A program made the position numbers and the translations under genes. The notes under the pieces are model-generated. The model was not told the DNA's origin. It saw only the letters and a program-made list of their open reading frames with translations, and did no database searches. A DNA stretch of 51,699 nt from Caballeronia novacaledonica (GTDB lineage Bacteria; Pseudomonadota; Gammaproteobacteria; Burkholderiales; Burkholderiaceae), in assembly GCF_900258035.1 (NCBI RefSeq), contig NZ_OGTP01000035.1, forward strand, positions 1 to 51,699, read 5' to 3'. Position 1 is the first letter of the stretch; each line of letters opens with the position of its first letter. Positions 1 through 7,655 of this stretch are shown here, piece after piece.

Positions 1-70
1 AGAGCACATCGCAAGACACTCAAACCATCACTTCCGTCTTGCGTCGCTGCATCAGCAGCAGAGAAACGAG

Positions 71-99
71 ATTATGAACAACGCTTCGGTTCGTGTCAA
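71..99 (-). promoter_or_regulatory. Strong sigma70 promoter of rrn P1 type, firing leftwards
   Basis: On the minus strand there is a perfect -35 TTGACA (94-99), a 17-bp spacer and a -10 CATAAT (71-76). Upstream, 100-120 is A/T rich, like an UP element. The sequence after the -10 (CTCGTTTCTCTGCTGCTG) looks like the start of Burkholderia rRNA operon leaders. No gene follows within the window, so the transcript leaves through the left edge, probably into a 16S rRNA gene. The promoter is directly visible; the rrn assignment is inference. Confidence 0.7.
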
Positions 100-188
100 C
101 AAGATTTCAAGCTTTCTTTTCTTGCCGACCGCGCTCGAAACCCTTCTACAACCCACTCCGAGCACACCGCCGATACCGTCACTCCCGC

Positions 189-218
189 TTCCTTCGCGTT
201 CATCGAATCGCGAAGGAA
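189..218. repeat. 10-bp perfect inverted repeat
   Basis: The arms TTCCTTCGCG (189-198) and CGCGAAGGAA (209-218) are separated by 10 bases. The repeat lies between the paaF-like stop codon and the rrn-type promoter. There is no T-run on either side, so it is not a classical intrinsic terminator. It could be a rho-independent-like processing hairpin for the paaF transcript or a protein-binding site. The rest of 1-269 shows no gene. Confidence 0.5.
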
Positions 219-269
219 CGGAATTCTAGTGAGTGAGATCGAGAAGCGCAAGCGCTTTTTTGAACACGA

Positions 270-1046
270 TCACCGATGCCTGAAGGCTGGCTTTCGCTTC
301 TCGACAAACGCCGCCATGCCCTCTTTCTGATCTTCCGTCGCGAACAGCGAATGGAACAAGCGCCTTTCGAAGTGCACGCCCTCGGCGAGCGTCGTCTCGT
401 AAGCCCGGTTGACAGCCTCCTTGGCCATCATCACGGCGGGGAGCGAGAAGCCGGCGATGATGGTCGCAGCTTCGACGGCCTCATCGAGCAGGCGATCCGC
501 CCCGACGACCCGCGACACCAATCCCGCACGCTCGGCCTCGCTCGCATCCATCATGCGCGCGGTCAGGCAGAGATCCATCGCCTTGGCTTTGGAGACGGCG
601 CGCGGCAGGCGCTGAGTGCCGCCCGCGCCGGGAATCACGCCGAGCTTGATCTCGGGCTGACCGAATTTGGCCGTATCGGCGGCGATGACGATGTCGCACA
701 TCATCGCGAGTTCGCACCCGCCACCGAGCGCGAAGCCGGCGACCGCCGCAATGATCGGCTTGCGAACGGTGCGGATCGTTTCCCAGTTGCGCGTGATGTA
801 GTCGCCCTTATACACATCCATATAGGAATAGCTGGCCATCATGCCGATATCCGCGCCGGCGGCAAACGCCTTCTCGCTGCCGGTCAAGACGATTGCGCCG
901 ATGCTCTCGTCGGCGTCGAAGGCCTTTAGCGCAGCGCCCAATTCGTCCATCAGCGCGTCGTTCAGCGCATTGAGCGCTTTCGGACGGTTCAGCGTGATCA
1001 GCCCAACCCGACCGCGCGTTTCGACCAGCAGATTCTCGTAAGCCAT
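270..1046 (-). CDS. paaF: Enoyl-CoA hydratase (crotonase family), phenylacetate pathway
   Basis: This 258-residue crotonase-fold protein hydrates enoyl-CoA. In the phenylacetate pathway PaaF acts on 2,3-dehydroadipyl-CoA. Both catalytic glutamates of true hydratases are visible: Glu112 in GGGCELAMMCD and Glu132 in QPEIKLGVIPGAGGTQRL. The oxyanion-hole segment AAGADI is at about 62-67. The gene is divergent from paaN across a 137-bp gap that carries a PaaR-type operator. The ATG follows a purine-rich site (read on the minus strand as AAGGAGGAGCG). A general short-chain enoyl-CoA hydratase is the alternative, but the neighbourhood favours the paa role. Confidence 0.85.
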   Translation of the reverse strand: MAYENLLVETRGRVGLITLNRPKALNALNDALMDELGAALKAFDADESIGAIVLTGSEKAFAAGADIGMMASYSYMDVYKGDYITRNWETIRTVRKPIIAAVAGFALGGGCELAMMCDIVIAADTAKFGQPEIKLGVIPGAGGTQRLPRAVSKAKAMDLCLTARMMDASEAERAGLVSRVVGADRLLDEAVEAATIIAGFSLPAVMMAKEAVNRAYETTLAEGVHFERRLFHSLFATEDQKEGMAAFVEKRKPAFRHR

Positions 1047-1123
1047 TCGCTCCTCCTTGGGATCCTCAGGTAAGCCCTAATGAAAAGACGTCGTCACTTC
1101 ATCTCGATAATGCTAACATCACC

Positions 1124-1139
1124 AACCAACCGGTCGGTT
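1124..1139. promoter_or_regulatory. Likely PaaR (TetR-family) operator
   Basis: AACCAACCGGTCGGTT is a near-perfect palindrome; one change, to CCGACCGGTCGG, would make the core perfect. It sits in the paaF-paaN divergent intergenic region. TetR-type PaaR regulators of Burkholderia act at ACCGACCGGTCGGT-like repeats in paa promoters, and phenylacetyl-CoA relieves repression. A GATAAT (1106-1111) just upstream could be the -10 for paaN, which would place the operator over the transcription start. No paaR gene is in the window. Confidence 0.65.
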
Positions 1140-1183
1140 AATTATTCGGCTCGGCACCTTTCCCTCGTTCTCCTCTCGCGACC

Positions 1184-2893
1184 ATGACACATCCGCTATT
1201 CACGAAGCACGAAGCGACGCTCGACAAAGCGCTCGCAGCCATCGAAACGCGCGGCTACTGGAGCCCGTTTGCCGAAGTGCCGAGTCCCAAAGTGTACGGG
1301 GAAACGGCCAGCGCCGATGGAGAGGCCGCGTTCAAAGCCCACTTCGGCAAGACTTTCGAGCTCGACCAGCCTTCGACGGGCGAGACGGTCGGCAAAGAGC
1401 GCTCGCCATTCGGCGTTGCGCTTGACATCCGCTATCCGAAAGCCGATCCGGACGCGCTGATCCGCGCCGCAGCCGACGCGCAATCGAAATGGCGCGTCGC
1501 CGGCCCGCAAGCGTGGGTCGGCGTGAGCCTCGAAATCCTGTCGCGCCTGAACCGCGCCAGCTTCGAGATCGCGTATAGCGTGATGCACACGACCGGCCAG
1601 GCATTCATGATGGCTTTCCAAGCCGGCGGCCCGCACGCGCAAGACCGCGCGCTCGAAGCCGTGGTCTACGCATGGGACCAGTTGCGCCGCCTTCCCGCCG
1701 AAGCGCACTGGGAAAAGCCACAGGGCAAGAATCCGCCGCTTGCGATGCAAAAGCGCTTTTCCATCGTCCCGCGCGGCACGGGCCTCGTGCTCGGCTGCTG
1801 CACTTTCCCGACGTGGAACGGCTATCCCGGCCTGTTCGCCGATCTCGCGACCGGCAACACCGTCATTGTCAAACCGCACCCCGGCGCGATCCTGCCGCTC
1901 GCCATCACCGTGCGCATCGCACGTGAAGTCCTTCGCGAGGCCGGATTCGATCCGAACGTCGTCACCCTGCTCGCGACCGAACCGAATGACGGCGCATTGG
2001 TTCAAGAGCTGGCCGTGCGTCCCGAAATCAAGCTGATCGATTTCACGGGCAGCACGCAAAACGGCACCTGGCTCGAACGCAACGCGCATCAGGCGCAGGT
2101 TTACACCGAAAAGGCGGGCGTGAATCAGATCGTCATCGATTCCGTGGACGATCTGAAGGCCGCCGCGCGCAACATCGCCTTTTCGCTCGCCCTCTATTCG
2201 GGCCAAATGTGCACGGCGCCGCAGAACATCTACGTACCGCGCGATGGCATCCGCATTCCCGACGGCCAAATGAGCTTCGACGACGTCGCGAACGCCCTCG
2301 CGGGCGCCGTCGCAAAGCTCGCGTCCGATCCGGCACGCGCTGTCGAACTCACGGGCGCGATTCAGAACGAAGGCGTCGTGGAACGCATCGGTGAAGCGAG
2401 CAAGCTCGGCGACGTTCTGCTCGACAGCCAATCGATCGCGCACCCGGCGTTTCCTGACGCGCGGGTTCACACCCCGCTCATGCTCAAGTTCGACGCGCGC
2501 ACCGACGAAGCCAAATTCACCAAGGAATGGTTCGGTCCGATCTCGTTCGTCGTCGCCACCGACTCGACGGCGCAGTCGCTCGAACTCGCCGGCTCGATCG
2601 CACGCACGCACGGCGCGCTGACGTTGTCGGTCTACAGCACCGACGACAAGGTGATCGAAGCGGCGCACGAAGCAGCCATCGAAGGCGGCGTTGCGCTCTC
2701 GATCAACCTCACGGGCGGCGTGTTCGTCAATCAGACGGCTGCGTTCTCGGACTTCCATGGAACCGGCGCCAATCCGGCAGCCAACGCCGCGCTCTCCGAC
2801 GCCGCTTTTGTCGCGAATCGCTTCCGCGTGGTGCAAAGTCGGGTTCATGTTGCTCCGAAGGCCGCGCAAGCGGAAGTCGGCCAAACGGCATAA
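1184..2893 (+). CDS. paaN: Phenylacetate degradation protein PaaN, aldehyde dehydrogenase type
   Basis: The 569-residue protein is of the PaaN/PaaZ aldehyde-dehydrogenase family. It oxidises the semialdehyde released when the oxepin-CoA ring opens. The Rossmann/ALDH core covers most of the length, with the catalytic cysteine at about residue 343 in YSGQMCTAPQN and a downstream GPISFV segment. E. coli PaaZ (about 680 residues) has an extra C-terminal MaoC-like hydratase domain; this protein ends about 110 residues earlier and shows no such domain, so ring hydrolysis would need a separate enzyme. It is the first gene of paaN-paaG-paaI-paaK. The ATG is preceded by a weak ribosome site. Confidence 0.9.
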   Translation: MTHPLFTKHEATLDKALAAIETRGYWSPFAEVPSPKVYGETASADGEAAFKAHFGKTFELDQPSTGETVGKERSPFGVALDIRYPKADPDALIRAAADAQSKWRVAGPQAWVGVSLEILSRLNRASFEIAYSVMHTTGQAFMMAFQAGGPHAQDRALEAVVYAWDQLRRLPAEAHWEKPQGKNPPLAMQKRFSIVPRGTGLVLGCCTFPTWNGYPGLFADLATGNTVIVKPHPGAILPLAITVRIAREVLREAGFDPNVVTLLATEPNDGALVQELAVRPEIKLIDFTGSTQNGTWLERNAHQAQVYTEKAGVNQIVIDSVDDLKAAARNIAFSLALYSGQMCTAPQNIYVPRDGIRIPDGQMSFDDVANALAGAVAKLASDPARAVELTGAIQNEGVVERIGEASKLGDVLLDSQSIAHPAFPDARVHTPLMLKFDARTDEAKFTKEWFGPISFVVATDSTAQSLELAGSIARTHGALTLSVYSTDDKVIEAAHEAAIEGGVALSINLTGGVFVNQTAAFSDFHGTGANPAANAALSDAAFVANRFRVVQSRVHVAPKAAQAEVGQTA

Positions 2894-2954
2894 GCCGGAT
2901 TACACACCGCACAAAGGCCGAATCGCCGTGCAAACGGCTTATGCCATTCGGCCT
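2887..2954. repeat. Two interleaved perfect inverted repeats over the paaN stop
   Basis: Repeat A is GGCATAAGCCG (2887-2897, including the paaN stop codon) and its inverse CGGCTTATGCC (2935-2945). Repeat B is AGGCCGAAT (2915-2923) and its inverse ATTCGGCCT (2946-2954). The pairs interleave as A-B-A'-B', so as RNA they form either a pseudoknot or two exclusive hairpins. A and A' are also near-direct repeats, 14 of 16 identical with flanks. No T-run follows. Confidence 0.6.
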
Positions 2955-3037
2955 AATGGAAAGCGGCGGGCCGCGCGGCTAGTATCGGCATGTAAGGGAA
3001 AACCGCTGTGGCCAGATTCGGCGAGAGAGGAGAAACG

Positions 3038-3829
3038 ATGGCAGAAAAGTCCGTGTTGCATCAAGTCGATGGCGAAACGCGCGTCGCAACGTTGACGCTC
3101 AATCGACCCGACAAGCTGAACAGCTTCACACGCGAGATGCATCGCGAACTGAGTCAGGCGCTCACTGAAGTCGAGGCGAGCAACGCACGCGCGTTGGTTA
3201 TCACTGGCGCCGGCCGCGGATTTTGCGCGGGCCAGGATCTCGCGGATCTGGATTTCACGCCCGGCTCGATGTCGGATCTCGGCGACCTGATCGACGAGTA
3301 CTTCAATCCGCTGGTGCGCAGACTGCAGGCCATGCCGCTGCCGGTCATCGCCGCTGTGAACGGCACGGCCGCGGGCGCGGGCGCGAATCTCGCGATGGCG
3401 TGCGATCTCGTCGTCGCGGCGCGATCGGCGAGCTTCATCCAGGCATTCGTGAAGATCGGGCTCGTGCCGGACTCGGGCGGAACATGGCTCTTGCCACGCC
3501 GCATCGGCGAAGCGCGCGCACTTGGTCTCGCGCTGACGGGCGAAAAGCTCAGCGCGGAAAAAGCGGAGGCCTGGGGCATCGTGTGGCGCGTCGTCGAAGA
3601 CGCCGAGTTGCAGCAGGCGGCGGCGCAACTGGGCGCGCAACTCGCGCAGCAGCCGGCGCGTGCGGTCGTCGCGATCAAGCAGGCGATCCGCGCGAGCGCG
3701 AACAAGACCTTCGACCAGCAACTCGACCTCGAACGCGATTTGCAGCGCGAGCTGGGTGCGTCGCCCGATTACATCGAGGGTGTCGCCGCTTTCAAGGAAA
3801 AGCGCGCGCCGCGCTTCGAAGGTCTGTGA
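3038..3829 (+). CDS. paaG: Ring 1,2-epoxyphenylacetyl-CoA isomerase PaaG
   Basis: This 263-residue crotonase-family protein converts the ring-1,2-epoxide of phenylacetyl-CoA to oxepin-CoA. It differs from the hydratase at 270-1046: the first glutamate position is replaced (AAGAGANLAMACD, about 111-123), while an acidic residue is kept in GLVPDSGGT (Asp145). That is the usual pattern for PaaG-type isomerases. I chose the ATG at 3038 because AGAGGAGAAACG precedes it; an in-frame GTG at 3008 lacks such a site. It lies 144 bp after paaN, beyond the interleaved repeats, and 25 bp before paaI. Confidence 0.88.
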   Translation: MAEKSVLHQVDGETRVATLTLNRPDKLNSFTREMHRELSQALTEVEASNARALVITGAGRGFCAGQDLADLDFTPGSMSDLGDLIDEYFNPLVRRLQAMPLPVIAAVNGTAAGAGANLAMACDLVVAARSASFIQAFVKIGLVPDSGGTWLLPRRIGEARALGLALTGEKLSAEKAEAWGIVWRVVEDAELQQAAAQLGAQLAQQPARAVVAIKQAIRASANKTFDQQLDLERDLQRELGASPDYIEGVAAFKEKRAPRFEGL

Positions 3830-3854
3830 GAACCGAATCAATCTGGAGACACCT

Positions 3855-4280
3855 GTGACGCCACAACAACTCGCGGAAGCCACAGCCAAAGCGATGTACG
3901 AAGCGGACGCATGCACGCGCGCACTCGGCATCGAGTTGATGGAAGTGCGACCCGGCTATGCGCGGCTGCAAATGAACGTGCGCCCCGATTTTCTGAACGG
4001 TCACGCGATTTGCCACGGCGGCCTGATGTTCACGCTGGCGGACTCCGCATTCGCTTTCGCCTGCAATTCGTACAACATCAGCACGGTCGCCGCGGGTTGT
4101 TCGATCGAGTTTCTACGTCCAGTAAAAGGCGGCGACCGTTTGACTGCCGAGGCGATCGAGCAGACCTTGAGCGGCCGCACGGGAATCTACGACATCCGGG
4201 TCACGAATCGGGAAGGCGAAGCAGTTGCGATGTTTCGCGGCAAGTCGGCGCAGATCAAAGGCAACGTGATCCCCGCGTGA
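3855..4280 (+). CDS. paaI: Hydroxyphenylacetyl-CoA thioesterase PaaI
   Basis: The 141-residue protein has a single hot-dog domain. PaaI thioesterases release CoA from stalled phenylacetyl-CoA intermediates and protect the CoA pool. The family motif is complete: NGH (48-50), HGG (54-56) and the catalytic Asp63 in TLADSAFAFACN. The start is GTG, supported by GGAGA eleven bases upstream. The frame stays open far upstream into paaG, but that extension overlaps paaG in another frame and is not real. Confidence 0.88.
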   Translation: MTPQQLAEATAKAMYEADACTRALGIELMEVRPGYARLQMNVRPDFLNGHAICHGGLMFTLADSAFAFACNSYNISTVAAGCSIEFLRPVKGGDRLTAEAIEQTLSGRTGIYDIRVTNREGEAVAMFRGKSAQIKGNVIPA

Positions 4281-4349
4281 CGCGCCTCGTTCATACGACG
4301 GACGTGGCATGAAAAGCCGCGCCGCACAGCCAGCATCAAGGAGACAGCA

Positions 4350-5654
4350 ATGACCACCCCGCTGCCGCTCGAACCGATCGAGAAGGCGAGCCGCGACGAA
4401 CTCGCGGCGCTGCAACTCGAGCGCCTCAAATGGACGCTCAAACACGCTTACGATAATTCCCCGGTCTATCGGCGCAAGTTCGACGAAGCCGGCGTGCATC
4501 CGGATGACATCGCTTCGCTATCCGACCTCGCGCGGTTTCCCTTCACGACGAAGAAGGATCTGCGCGACAACTATCCGTTCGGCATGTTCGCCGTGCCGCA
4601 GGAGCGCATCTCGCGCATTCACGCCTCGTCCGGCACGACTGGCAAGCCGACGGTCGTCGGCTATACGGCGCAGGATCTCGACCACTGGGCGAACCTCGTC
4701 GCGCGCTCGATTCGCGCAGCCGGCGCGCGGCGGGGCGACAAGGTTCATGTGAGCTACGGTTACGGACTGTTCACAGGCGGGCTCGGCGCGCATTACGGCG
4801 CGGAGCGCGCGGGCCTCACCGTGATTCCCTTTGGCGGCGGCCAGACCGAAAAGCAGGTGCAACTGATTCAGGACTTCCGGCCTGACATCATCATGGTCAC
4901 GCCGAGCTACATGCTCTCGATCGCCGATGAACTCGAGCGCCAGGGCATCGATCCGGCAAGCTGCTCGCTGCGCATCGGCATCTTCGGCGCCGAGCCGTGG
5001 ACAAACGACATGCGTCGCGCGATCGAGACGCGCATGGGCATCGACGCCGTCGACATTTACGGGCTCTCGGAAGTCATGGGGCCGGGCGTGGCGTCCGAAT
5101 GCGCGGAGACCAAGGACGGCCCGACGATCTGGGAAGACCACTTTTATCCCGAAATCATCGATCCGGAAACCGGCGAAGTGCTGCCCGATGGCGAATTCGG
5201 CGAACTCGTGTTCACGTCGCTCACGAAAGAAGCGCTGCCGATCATTCGCTATCGCACGCGCGATCTGACGCGCCTCTTGCCGGGCACCGCTCGCACGATG
5301 CGTCGCATGGAGAAAATCACGGGCCGTTCGGACGACATGATGATCGTGCGAGGCGTGAACGTTTTCCCGACGCAAATCGAAGAGTTGCTGCTCAAGCGTC
5401 CGGTGCTCGCGCCGCACTATCAGATCGTGCTCACCAAGGAAGGCCCGCTCGACGTTCTCACGCTGAACGTGGAGCCCTGTCCGGAATCGGCGCCGGACGC
5501 CGTGGCACTTGATAGCGCGAAGGCCGCGCTCGCGTACGACATCAAGGCGCTGATCGGCGTGAGCGCCGTGGTCAACGTGCTCGCTGTGAACGGCATCGAA
5601 CGTTCGGTCGGCAAGGCGCGGCGCGTGATCGATCGGCGCAACATGACGGCATGA
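4350..5654 (+). CDS. paaK: Phenylacetate-CoA ligase PaaK
   Basis: This 434-residue adenylate-forming enzyme makes phenylacetyl-CoA from phenylacetate, ATP and CoA, the first step of the pathway. The AMP-binding P-loop SSGTTGKPT is at 93-101, followed by the YGLSEVMGPGV segment and the C-terminal motif GRSDDMMIVRGVNVFP typical of PaaK. The length matches the family. AAGGAGA precedes the ATG. It is the last gene of the cluster and is followed at once by an intrinsic terminator. The multicomponent epoxidase paaABCDE is not in this window. Confidence 0.93.
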   Translation: MTTPLPLEPIEKASRDELAALQLERLKWTLKHAYDNSPVYRRKFDEAGVHPDDIASLSDLARFPFTTKKDLRDNYPFGMFAVPQERISRIHASSGTTGKPTVVGYTAQDLDHWANLVARSIRAAGARRGDKVHVSYGYGLFTGGLGAHYGAERAGLTVIPFGGGQTEKQVQLIQDFRPDIIMVTPSYMLSIADELERQGIDPASCSLRIGIFGAEPWTNDMRRAIETRMGIDAVDIYGLSEVMGPGVASECAETKDGPTIWEDHFYPEIIDPETGEVLPDGEFGELVFTSLTKEALPIIRYRTRDLTRLLPGTARTMRRMEKITGRSDDMMIVRGVNVFPTQIEELLLKRPVLAPHYQIVLTKEGPLDVLTLNVEPCPESAPDAVALDSAKAALAYDIKALIGVSAVVNVLAVNGIERSVGKARRVIDRRNMTA

Positions 5655-5657
5655 CGT

Positions 5658-5696
5658 AAAAAAGCTCGCGAGCCTTGAAGCCGCGAGCTTTTTTTA
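5658..5696 (+). terminator. Intrinsic terminator after paaK
   Basis: The stem GCTCGCG pairs with CGCGAGC across a short loop and is followed by TTTTTTT. The matching A-run upstream makes it work for both directions, so it can also stop the convergent mltA transcript. Confidence 0.85.
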
Positions 5697-5717
5697 TCGG
5701 CGGAACCGAACGCGGAA

Positions 5718-6854
5718 TCAGGAATTCGGCAGCAGCAGCCACATTCTGCCGCCCTGCTTCATGCGTCCGGCGAGATCGCCCGCATTGTCGCCCAGACCCC
5801 AGAAGTAATCCGCGCGCACGCCGCCCTTGATTGCCGTGCCGGTGTCCTGTGCAAACACGAGGCGGTTCATCGGCTGGTTGCTGAGCGGACGCGTCGTCTG
5901 AAGGAAAACGGGCGTGCCGAGCGGGATCGCCGAGGGATCGACCGCGATCGATCGTTCAGGCGTCAAGGGCACGCCGAGCGCGCCGACGGGACCGTCGCCC
6001 ATGCTCGCGGGCATGGTTTCGTTCGCGGGCATTTCGCGGAAGAAGACGAAGCGCGGATTCACGTCCAGCAGCGCGTCGACGCGTGCCGGGTTCGCCTTCG
6101 CCCATGCCTTGATGCCTTGCATCGTCGCTTGCGCGGGCGTGAGTTCGCCGCGATCGAGCAGTTCCTTGCCGATCGACCGGTACGGCTGATTGTTCGTGCC
6201 GCCGAAGCCGACGCGCATCACGCTGCCATCTTCCATCGTGACGCGTCCCGAGCCCTGAACTTGCAGGAAGAACACTTCGATCGGATCGTCGACCCACACG
6301 AGTTCGTTGCCGCTCAATACGCCCGAACGTTCGAGCTGTGCGCGCGTCGGCAGCGCCGAGCCGGGCTTGTAGCGATACGGCCAGCGATACAGCGCGTACT
6401 GATACGGCCCGTGCCGCGTGCGCGCGCCGCGTAGCAGCGGCTCGTAGTAGCCGGTCACGAGACCGTCGAGCGTGCCGTCGGTATTGGCGAGCTGGAATGG
6501 CGTGAAATAGGTTTCGAAGAAACTGCGCGCCGCCGACATGTCGAGGTCGTCGAGACCCGACGCCGCCGTGCACGCCTTCTGCCAGTTGGCCTGGCGCGCG
6601 AGCCGGCTGCAGTTCTGACGCAGCGCGGCGGTCGCGCCGATCAGCGAATCGTCCTGCCAGCCCGGCACCTGCTGCCAACTCACCGCGGTCAGCCGCGACG
6701 CGGCACGCTGTCCGGGCACGATCGGCGTGCCGGTCGCCGCCGTGCTCGCGCCCGGTTTCACGTAATTTCCGCCGCCGCACGAGGCGAGCAGGACCGCGGT
6801 TGCAATCGATGCGGCCCAGGCCGCTGCTCGCGCGGTCGGCCGCACGAAACGCAT
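5718..6854 (-). CDS. mltA: Membrane-bound lytic murein transglycosylase A
   Basis: This 378-residue outer-membrane lipoprotein cleaves peptidoglycan glycan strands to anhydro products. The N terminus is a lipoprotein signal with lipobox LLASC (lipidated Cys26). The C-terminal 3D domain carries the catalytic aspartate in FAQDTGTAIKGGVRADYFWG. I start at MRFVRPT because that gives a normal lipoprotein signal. An in-frame ATG ten codons upstream (6884) would overlap a divergent small gene, and longer versions of the frame lack sense. Confidence 0.9.
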   Translation of the reverse strand: MRFVRPTARAAAWAASIATAVLLASCGGGNYVKPGASTAATGTPIVPGQRAASRLTAVSWQQVPGWQDDSLIGATAALRQNCSRLARQANWQKACTAASGLDDLDMSAARSFFETYFTPFQLANTDGTLDGLVTGYYEPLLRGARTRHGPYQYALYRWPYRYKPGSALPTRAQLERSGVLSGNELVWVDDPIEVFFLQVQGSGRVTMEDGSVMRVGFGGTNNQPYRSIGKELLDRGELTPAQATMQGIKAWAKANPARVDALLDVNPRFVFFREMPANETMPASMGDGPVGALGVPLTPERSIAVDPSAIPLGTPVFLQTTRPLSNQPMNRLVFAQDTGTAIKGGVRADYFWGLGDNAGDLAGRMKQGGRMWLLLPNS

Positions 6855-6882
6855 ACAATGCTCGTTCTTGATGGGAACCGCC

Positions 6883-7032
6883 ATGTCTGATCTGTTCGAC
6901 GAATATCCAATGCTTATTTTTGCGCTCGAGTCGCTCGTGGCGCTCGCCTTGCTGATCTTCATCGTCGTGTGGACGGCATCGGGCAAGAAGAAAAACCAGA
7001 ATCGCTCGAACGATTCGGCGAAACGGCGCTGA
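6883..7032 (+). CDS. Small single-span membrane protein, function unknown
   Basis: This 49-residue open frame starts MSDLFDEYPM and continues with a hydrophobic segment at about 11-31 (LIFALESLVALALLIFIVVW in part) and a basic, polar tail (GKKKNQNRSNDSAKRR). It looks like a real small inner-membrane protein with its tail in the cytoplasm. GGGAA lies about eight bases before the ATG. It fills the space between mltA (divergent, 28 bp away) and apaG (convergent). I do not recognise a family. Confidence 0.6.
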   Translation: MSDLFDEYPMLIFALESLVALALLIFIVVWTASGKKKNQNRSNDSAKRR

Positions 7033-7059
7033 TACGCGTCACGTGTCGCCGGTTCCTGC

Positions 7060-7434
7060 TCAATGGAGCGTGCGCGGCATATGCAATGCAAATTCCGCTA
7101 CAGGCGCCTCGAAACGCTCGCCATCCTCGGCCACGCAGAAATACTCGCCGCGCATTGTGCCGACCGGCGTCGCGATCACGGCCCAGCTCGTGTACTCGAA
7201 CTGCTCGCCCGGTGGCAAAAGCGGCTGATGCCCGACGACGCCCAGCCCCTTCACTTCCTGCACGTGATCGTTGCTGTCGGTGATGATCCAGTGTCGCGAA
7301 ATGAGTTGCGCCGCGACCTGGCCGGTGTTGCGAATCGTCAGCGTGTAGGCGAATGCGTACTGTCTGCTATCCGGGTCGGACTGCTCGGGCAAATACCGCG
7401 TCTCCACGGAAACGCTGAATTCGTACTGGCTCAT
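7060..7434 (-). CDS. apaG: ApaG protein (Co2+/Mg2+ efflux-associated, FN3-like fold)
   Basis: This 124-residue single-domain ApaG protein shows the family segments YAFAYTLTIRNTG, LISRHWIITDSN, VKGLGVVGHQPLLPPGE and GTMRGEYFCV. The domain has a beta-sandwich (FN3-like) fold. In enterobacteria the gene neighbours apaH and mutants affect cobalt resistance; the molecular activity is not settled. Here it lies between mltA and rpe, divergent from rpe, as in related beta-proteobacteria. Length is as usual for the family. Confidence 0.92.
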   Translation of the reverse strand: MSQYEFSVSVETRYLPEQSDPDSRQYAFAYTLTIRNTGQVAAQLISRHWIITDSNDHVQEVKGLGVVGHQPLLPPGEQFEYTSWAVIATPVGTMRGEYFCVAEDGERFEAPVAEFALHMPRTLH

Positions 7435-7655
7435 CGTAGTTCCAATTCCAGTTCAACGGTTCGCCGCAGCGCCGGAAGAATGGCGCGCGGGTGCGCCGCT
7501 ATTGGTCTGGCATTCTGCTTGATGCGAGCGGCGCCCGCAACACGATTGGTGTCCGGCGCTCGCCTCCGCTCGCGATTCATTGGCCATTCGGACGAGGGAC
7601 TCGAAGGAAAACGCGAGTTAAAATCACTACTTTAGGCCGCTACCCGCACACGTCC

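Noticed and set aside
244..262. AAGCGC/GCGCTT hairpin followed by six Ts as a terminator
   Set aside because: The T-run is on the plus strand, but no plus-strand gene precedes it; on the minus strand, after paaF, no T-run follows.
1196..2884. Long open frame of 562 codons antisense to paaN
   Set aside because: It mirrors the real gene in a GC-rich third-position pattern, is Arg/Ala-rich, has no motif and no ribosome site.
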